Assembly: GCA_036747295.1 (NCBI GenBank)
Contig: DAIOCN010000003.1
Coordinates: 1-64,000, forward strand
Source of the DNA: UBA4736 sp002404015
GTDB lineage: Bacteria; Chloroflexota; Dormibacteria; Dormibacterales; Dormibacteraceae
Reading direction: 5' to 3'
Length of the DNA stretch: 64,000 bases
A program made the position numbers and the translations under genes. Under the pieces are notes generated by a model. It was not told the DNA's origin. It saw only the letters and a list, made by a program, of their open reading frames with translations, and ran no database searches. Shown piece by piece: positions 59,876-64,000 of the stretch; within the stretch, counting starts at the first letter, position 1, and the number at the start of each line of letters is the position of its first letter.

Positions 59876-62641
59876 ATGGAGTACGTCGCCCTCGACCTCG
59901 AGACGACGGGGCTGGACCCCGACCGGGACAGGGTCATCGAAGTGGGCGCCGTCGCCTTCACGACCGGAGGGGTCGTGGCGACGCTCGACCGCCTGGCCGA
60001 CCCCGGACGGACGGTTCCGGACGCCGTCCTGAAGCTCACCGGGATCGCCCCCGCCGACCTGGCCGGGGCGCCCTCGCCAGAGGCCGCTCTCGGCACGCTG
60101 GCCGAGTTCATGCGCGGCCGCCAGCCGGTCGGCCACGGCGCCCGCCTCGACGTGGACTTCCTGGCCGCGGCGGGGCTCTGGCCGGAAGGAGAGCAGATCC
60201 TCGACACGCTGGACGTGGCCCGGATTCTGCTCCCCAACGCCGCCAGCCACAGCCTGCCGCCCCTCGCGGCCGAGCTGGGTCTCGAGCAGCCCCGGCCGCA
60301 CAGAGCCCTCGATGACGCGGACGCCACCCGCCAGCTCTTCCTGCGGCTGCGCGAGGAGGCGGCCGCGCTGCCCGAGCCGCTCAAGGAGTCGATCCTGGCG
60401 CTGGTCGCGCCGTACGTCTGGGCCGTGGCCCGCTTCTTCTCCGAAGCGCTGACCGCCAACCTGCTCGTGCTGCCGGTCGAGCCGCGGCGGCGGTCTGCGC
60501 TGGCCGAGCGCGTCGGGCGCCGCGCGGGGGGCGGCGCGGCGGACGACGATCCCCATTTCCTGGCCGGCCTACTCGGACCAGACGGGCCCCTGGCGGGGGC
60601 TTTCCCCGAGTACGAGCATCGCGAGGCCCAGGGCCAGATGCTGCTCGCCGTCGCTCAGACGATGCAGCGGGGCGGGATGCTGGCCGTGGAGGCCGGCACC
60701 GGCACCGGCAAGAGCCTGGCCTACCTGATCCCGGCCCTGGCCCGGGCCATCAAGCGCGGCGAGCGGGTGGTCGTATCAACCAACACCCACACGCTCCAGG
60801 AGCAGCTGATCGCGAAGGACCTGCCGGCGCTTCGGGAGTGGCTGCCCTGGGACTTCGAGGCCTGCCTGCTCAAGGGCCGGCCCAACTATGTCTCGCTCCG
60901 GCGCTGGCGGCGCTACCTGGCCGAGCCCTGCCTGGAGGCTGACGAGCTGATGTTCAAGCTCAAGGTGCTGGTCTGGCTCAACCAGACCGAGACGGGCGAC
61001 CGCTCCGAGCTGCGCCTGCACGGCCGGGAGGAGGTCTTCTGGGCCCGGATCGCCTCCGACCCGCTCGACTGCGTGGGCATCCACTGCACCGCCGAGGACT
61101 GCTTCGTGCACCGGGCCCGGGCCGAGGCCGAGCGGGCGGACCTGGTGATCGTGAACCACGCCCTGCTGCTGGCCGACGCGGGCGCCGGCGGCGGCGTGCT
61201 GCCGGCCTACGACCACCTCGTGATCGACGAGGCCCACCACCTCGAGGACGCCGCCACCCAGGGCCTGCGCCAGGAGGTCGACGGCCCCGGGCTGATGGCC
61301 CTCCTGGACCGGCTGGCCCTCGACGAGGGCCCGGGCCGGCGCCGGTTGGGGCTCCTGGAGGAGATCCGGGTCCAGCCCCAGCTGGCCTCCTCGAGCGACG
61401 CTCTTGACGAGGCCGTCCCTGCCGCCCTGGCGGCGCGGCGCCGGTCGGCCGACCTCTTCGAAGCCTGCACCGCCTGGCTGCAGGTCCAGCTGCCAGCCGA
61501 GCCGGGCCGCCGGGACGAGTCGATTCGCATCGTGCCGGACCACCGTGCGGCCGAAGGCTGGGCGCGGGTGCAGGGCCTGGGCCAGGACGCCGCCACGGCG
61601 CTGGCCGCCCTCGACGCCCACGTGCGGAGGGCGGTCGCGATGAGCCGCGACTGGCTGGGCGGGGAGGAGCCCGACCAGGCCCTCCGCGAGCTGGAGATCA
61701 TCCGGGGCCGGCTGGTCGAGGCGGCCGCCCTGCTCCGGGAGGCGCTGGTGGAGCCGGACCCCAACCGCGTGTACTGGTTCACGCTGCTGGCCCGGACCAA
61801 CAACCTCCTGCTGCGCTCGGCGCCGCTCAACGTGGGCTCACTGCTGCGCGAGCAGGTCTACCACGGCCGCTCGTCGGTGATCCTGACCTCAGCCTCGCTG
61901 GCCGTCGCCGGCAGCTTCGACTACTTCTGCTCGCGCGTGGGCCTGGGTCCCGAGGTCGAGACGCTCATCCTGGCCTCTCCCTTCGACTACCTGAACCAGG
62001 CCCTTGTCTGCCTGCCCTCGGACATGCCCGAGCCCCAGGAACCGGAGTTCGAGCCCATGTTGGAGGACGTCATCGCCGACGTGGCGGCCCGGATCGGCGG
62101 CCGGACCCTGGTCCTCTTCACCTCGCACCGGCAGCTTCGAGACGTCTACGCGCAACTGAAGCATCGCAGCGACCTGGACGATGTGCTGATCCTGGGCCAG
62201 GGGATCGACGGCCAGCGTCGGCAGGTCCTGAAGGCGTTCGTAGAGAGCGAGCGCCCGCTCCTGCTGGGCACGGCCAGCTTCTGGGAAGGGATCGACATCC
62301 CCGGAGACCGGCTGTCCTGCGTGATCATGGTGCGGCTGCCCTTCCCGGTCCCCACCGAACCCGTCTTCGCCGCCCGCGCGGAGCAGGTCAGAGACGCCTT
62401 CAGCGGCTACGCCCTGCCCCAGGCCGCCCTGCGCGTGAAGCAGGGCTTCGGCCGCCTGATCCGCCGCAGCAGCGACCGGGGGGCGGTCATCATCCTGGAC
62501 AACCGCATCTCCAGCCGGGAGTACGGCCGCGCGTTCCTGGAGGTGCTGCCCCCGGCCTCCCGCTACCAGGGCCCGGCCGAGCGGATGGGGGAGAGGATCG
62601 AGGAGTGGGTGGGCGCGGGCACCTCGTCCGCCCTGCCCTGA
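59876..62641 (+). CDS. dinG: DinG-family helicase with N-terminal exonuclease domain
   Basis: A 921-residue fusion. Residues 1-170 are a DnaQ-like 3'-5' exonuclease (YVALDLETTGLDPDRDRVIEVG, GHGARLDVDFL, HRALDDADAT). The rest is an XPD/DinG superfamily 2 helicase: Walker A VEAGTGTGKSLAYLIPAL, DEAH box VIDEAHHLED, and motif VI QGFGRLIRRSSDRG. In the iron-sulfur region the first cysteine seen in E. coli DinG/YoaA is Ser here (KGRPNYVSL), though a DCVGIHCTAEDC group remains. Bacillus DinG also combines an exonuclease domain with loss of the cluster. CTGA overlap with rsmI. Confidence 0.92.
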   Translation: MEYVALDLETTGLDPDRDRVIEVGAVAFTTGGVVATLDRLADPGRTVPDAVLKLTGIAPADLAGAPSPEAALGTLAEFMRGRQPVGHGARLDVDFLAAAGLWPEGEQILDTLDVARILLPNAASHSLPPLAAELGLEQPRPHRALDDADATRQLFLRLREEAAALPEPLKESILALVAPYVWAVARFFSEALTANLLVLPVEPRRRSALAERVGRRAGGGAADDDPHFLAGLLGPDGPLAGAFPEYEHREAQGQMLLAVAQTMQRGGMLAVEAGTGTGKSLAYLIPALARAIKRGERVVVSTNTHTLQEQLIAKDLPALREWLPWDFEACLLKGRPNYVSLRRWRRYLAEPCLEADELMFKLKVLVWLNQTETGDRSELRLHGREEVFWARIASDPLDCVGIHCTAEDCFVHRARAEAERADLVIVNHALLLADAGAGGGVLPAYDHLVIDEAHHLEDAATQGLRQEVDGPGLMALLDRLALDEGPGRRRLGLLEEIRVQPQLASSSDALDEAVPAALAARRRSADLFEACTAWLQVQLPAEPGRRDESIRIVPDHRAAEGWARVQGLGQDAATALAALDAHVRRAVAMSRDWLGGEEPDQALRELEIIRGRLVEAAALLREALVEPDPNRVYWFTLLARTNNLLLRSAPLNVGSLLREQVYHGRSSVILTSASLAVAGSFDYFCSRVGLGPEVETLILASPFDYLNQALVCLPSDMPEPQEPEFEPMLEDVIADVAARIGGRTLVLFTSHRQLRDVYAQLKHRSDLDDVLILGQGIDGQRRQVLKAFVESERPLLLGTASFWEGIDIPGDRLSCVIMVRLPFPVPTEPVFAARAEQVRDAFSGYALPQAALRVKQGFGRLIRRSSDRGAVIILDNRISSREYGRAFLEVLPPASRYQGPAERMGERIEEWVGAGTSSALP

Positions 62642-63300
62642 GCACCCTCTTCGTCGTCGGCACCCCGATCGGCAACCTGGAGGACGTGACGCTGCGCGCC
62701 CTCCGCGTGCTGGGCGAGGTGAGCGCGATCGCCGCCGAGGACACCCGGGTGACCGGCCGGCTGCTCGCCCGCCACGGCATCCGCAAGCCGCTCATCTCCT
62801 ACCGGGCGCCGGTGGAGCGGCGCGGGCTGCCGAGAGTGCTGGACGCGCTGGAGGAGGGCGATGTGGCGCTCGTGAGCGACGCCGGCACGCCCACGGTCAG
62901 CGATCCCGGCCAGCGCCTGGTGGAGGCGGCGTGGGCGGCGGGCCACTCGGTCGTCCCCGTTCCGGGCCCCAGCGCCGTCACCTCGGCGCTGGCCGTGGCC
63001 GGCTTCGCGGGCCCCGGTTTCGTGTTCCTCGGCTACCTGCCTCGCAAGCCGGGCGAGCAGCGGCGCCTGTTCGAGTCGCTCCGCGAGGAGGAGCGGCCGG
63101 CGGTCGCTTTCGAGTCGCCGCACCGAGTGACCAAGTCCCTGGCCGTGCTGGCCGAAGCGCTCCCGGAGCGCCGGGTGGCGGTCGCCCGCGAGCTGACCAA
63201 GCTGCACGAGGAGGTCCTGCGAGGCACCGCGGCCGAGGTGCTGGACGCCCTGGGCGACCGCGCGCGCGGCGAGTTTACCCTTGTCATCTCCGGTGCCTGA
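62638..63300 (+). CDS. rsmI: 16S rRNA 2'-O-methyltransferase RsmI
   Basis: Methylates C1402 of 16S rRNA. The 220-residue tetrapyrrole-methylase-fold protein begins STLFVVGTPIGNLEDVTLRAL, the family N-terminus, and has AEDTRVTGRLL, VSDAGTPTVSDPG, VPGPSAVTSALAVAG and FLGYLPRKPGEQ. CTG 62638 in a CTGA overlap with dinG fits the homology exactly; GTG 62605 in the same frame would add 11 residues and is the conventional alternative. Confidence 0.93.
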   Translation: MSTLFVVGTPIGNLEDVTLRALRVLGEVSAIAAEDTRVTGRLLARHGIRKPLISYRAPVERRGLPRVLDALEEGDVALVSDAGTPTVSDPGQRLVEAAWAAGHSVVPVPGPSAVTSALAVAGFAGPGFVFLGYLPRKPGEQRRLFESLREEERPAVAFESPHRVTKSLAVLAEALPERRVAVARELTKLHEEVLRGTAAEVLDALGDRARGEFTLVISGA

Positions 63301-64000
63301 GCCCAGAACCGTACTCGTCGCCCCGGCCTGGCCCTACGCCAACGGCCCCCGCCACATCGGTCACGTGGCGGGCTTCGCGGTGCCCGCCGACGTGCTCGCC
63401 CGCTTCGAGCGCCTGCGCGGCTCCCGCGTGCTGATGGCGAGCGGGACCGACGAGCACGGGACCCCGATCACGTACGAGGCCGACGAGCAGGGCATCCCGC
63501 CGCGCGAGTTCGTGGACCGCAACAACGCGCTCATCCTGGAGGACCTGCGGGCCCTGGGGATGACCTACGACATCTTCACCAGGACCACGACCGCCAACCA
63601 CTACCGGGTCACGCAGGACCTCTTCCTGAAGCTCTACGAGAAGGGCTACCTGGTCAAGAAGACCCAGATGGGGGCCTTCGACCCGGCCAGCGGGCGCACC
63701 CTGCCCGACCGCTACATCGAGGGCACCTGCCCGATCTGCGGATTTGCGGACGCCCGCGGCGACCAGTGCGACAACTGCGGCAACCAGCTGGACCCGGCCG
63801 ACCTGATCGACCCCCACCAGCGGGGCAGCTGGGCGCCCGTGGAGTTCAAGGAGACCGAGCACCTCTTCTTCGACCTGCCAGCATTCGGCGACCAGCTGTC
63901 GCGCTGGATCAGGGCCCACGAGGATTGGCGCCCGAACGTGCGCAAGTACTCGCTCGACTTCGTCAGCAACTTGAAGCAGCGGGCGATCACGCGGGACCTC
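63293..64000 (+). CDS. metG: methionyl-tRNA synthetase (3' end beyond window)
   Basis: The N-terminal 236 residues of a class I MetRS. VLVAPAWPYANGPRHIGHVAG holds the HIGH motif; ASGTDEHGTPI follows, and the zinc-binding connective knuckle reads CPICGFADARGDQCDNCG, a four-cysteine type. GTG 63293 overlaps the rsmI stop by eight bases. The KMSKS loop and anticodon domain lie past the right edge. Confidence 0.95.
   Translation, partial: MPEPRTVLVAPAWPYANGPRHIGHVAGFAVPADVLARFERLRGSRVLMASGTDEHGTPITYEADEQGIPPREFVDRNNALILEDLRALGMTYDIFTRTTTANHYRVTQDLFLKLYEKGYLVKKTQMGAFDPASGRTLPDRYIEGTCPICGFADARGDQCDNCGNQLDPADLIDPHQRGSWAPVEFKETEHLFFDLPAFGDQLSRWIRAHEDWRPNVRKYSLDFVSNLKQRAITRDL

Overview
The window is high-GC DNA (roughly 70% by eye, lower in the first 5 kb) from an uncultured bacterium. 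A 100-base run of N at 53595-53694 shows a scaffolded draft assembly. Gene order resembles Firmicutes/Chloroflexota housekeeping operons (rpsB-tsf-pyrH-frr-uppS-cdsA-dxr-rseP-ispG; alaS...ruvX-DUF1292-mltG; aroK-aroB-aroQ-efp-asp23-nusB-xseB-tlyA-nadK-recN; scpA-scpB-rluB-cmk-plsC). With a short EF-Ts, an archaeal-type prolyl-tRNA synthetase, many overlapping start/stop codons and apparent leaderless promoters, this suggests a Terrabacteria lineage near Chloroflexota or Candidatus Dormibacterota. That placement is inference, not proof.

Layout. 1-4773 is an accessory island: unknown genes, an HK97-type prohead protease, a terminase-small-subunit-like protein and two small membrane proteins. 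4774-6721 holds two pieces of the competence helicase gene comM: a frameshifted, diverged fragment, then two unknown minus-strand genes, then the intact C-terminal third of comM. The chromosomal backbone resumes there with dprA and topA. 9837-11316 carries a metallo-hydrolase and a phosphotransferase on the minus strand. 11441-19163 is one tight operon for translation elongation, UMP kinase, ribosome recycling, undecaprenyl and CDP-diacylglycerol synthesis, and the MEP isoprenoid pathway. 19174-26445 holds a membrane protein, proS, a four-GAF HD-GYP sensor and the (p)ppGpp synthetase/hydrolase rel. 26501-29292 is looser: a YdeI-like protein, a broken DUF222/HNH gene, an MBL hydrolase and a TfoX-N protein. 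29319-32332 is hisS-aspS.

32459-34819 ends in a general-stress-like cassette (YtxG-like, YtxH-like, degenerate RsbW-like anti-sigma, SigB/F-type sigma). 34986-43376 runs alaS, a PilM/FtsA-like ATPase, a large baseplate-J-like membrane protein, ruvX, DUF1292, mltG, aroE and a prepilin peptidase. 43456-52996 completes the shikimate genes and continues through efp, nusB, tlyA, nadK, recN, a ketopantoate-reductase-like gene and a PIG-L deacetylase. 54323-57946 is scpAB-rluB-cmk-plsC. 57966-64000 holds a PPOX-fold protein, an uncharacterised AAA ATPase, dinG, rsmI and the start of metG.

The most interesting signals are: comM interrupted by mobile DNA with a second diverged comM scrap; an RsbW-like protein lacking the kinase glutamate and glycine boxes beside its sigma factor; at least three genes whose only sensible start is CTG in a CTGA overlap; a recurrent -10 motif 6-12 bases before start codons without Shine-Dalgarno; two families of MITE-like elements sitting exactly between stop and start codons inside operons; and a 128-bp double-hairpin repeat that forms a tandem array across the assembly gap and recurs before alaS. 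No CRISPR array, rRNA or tRNA was recognised.
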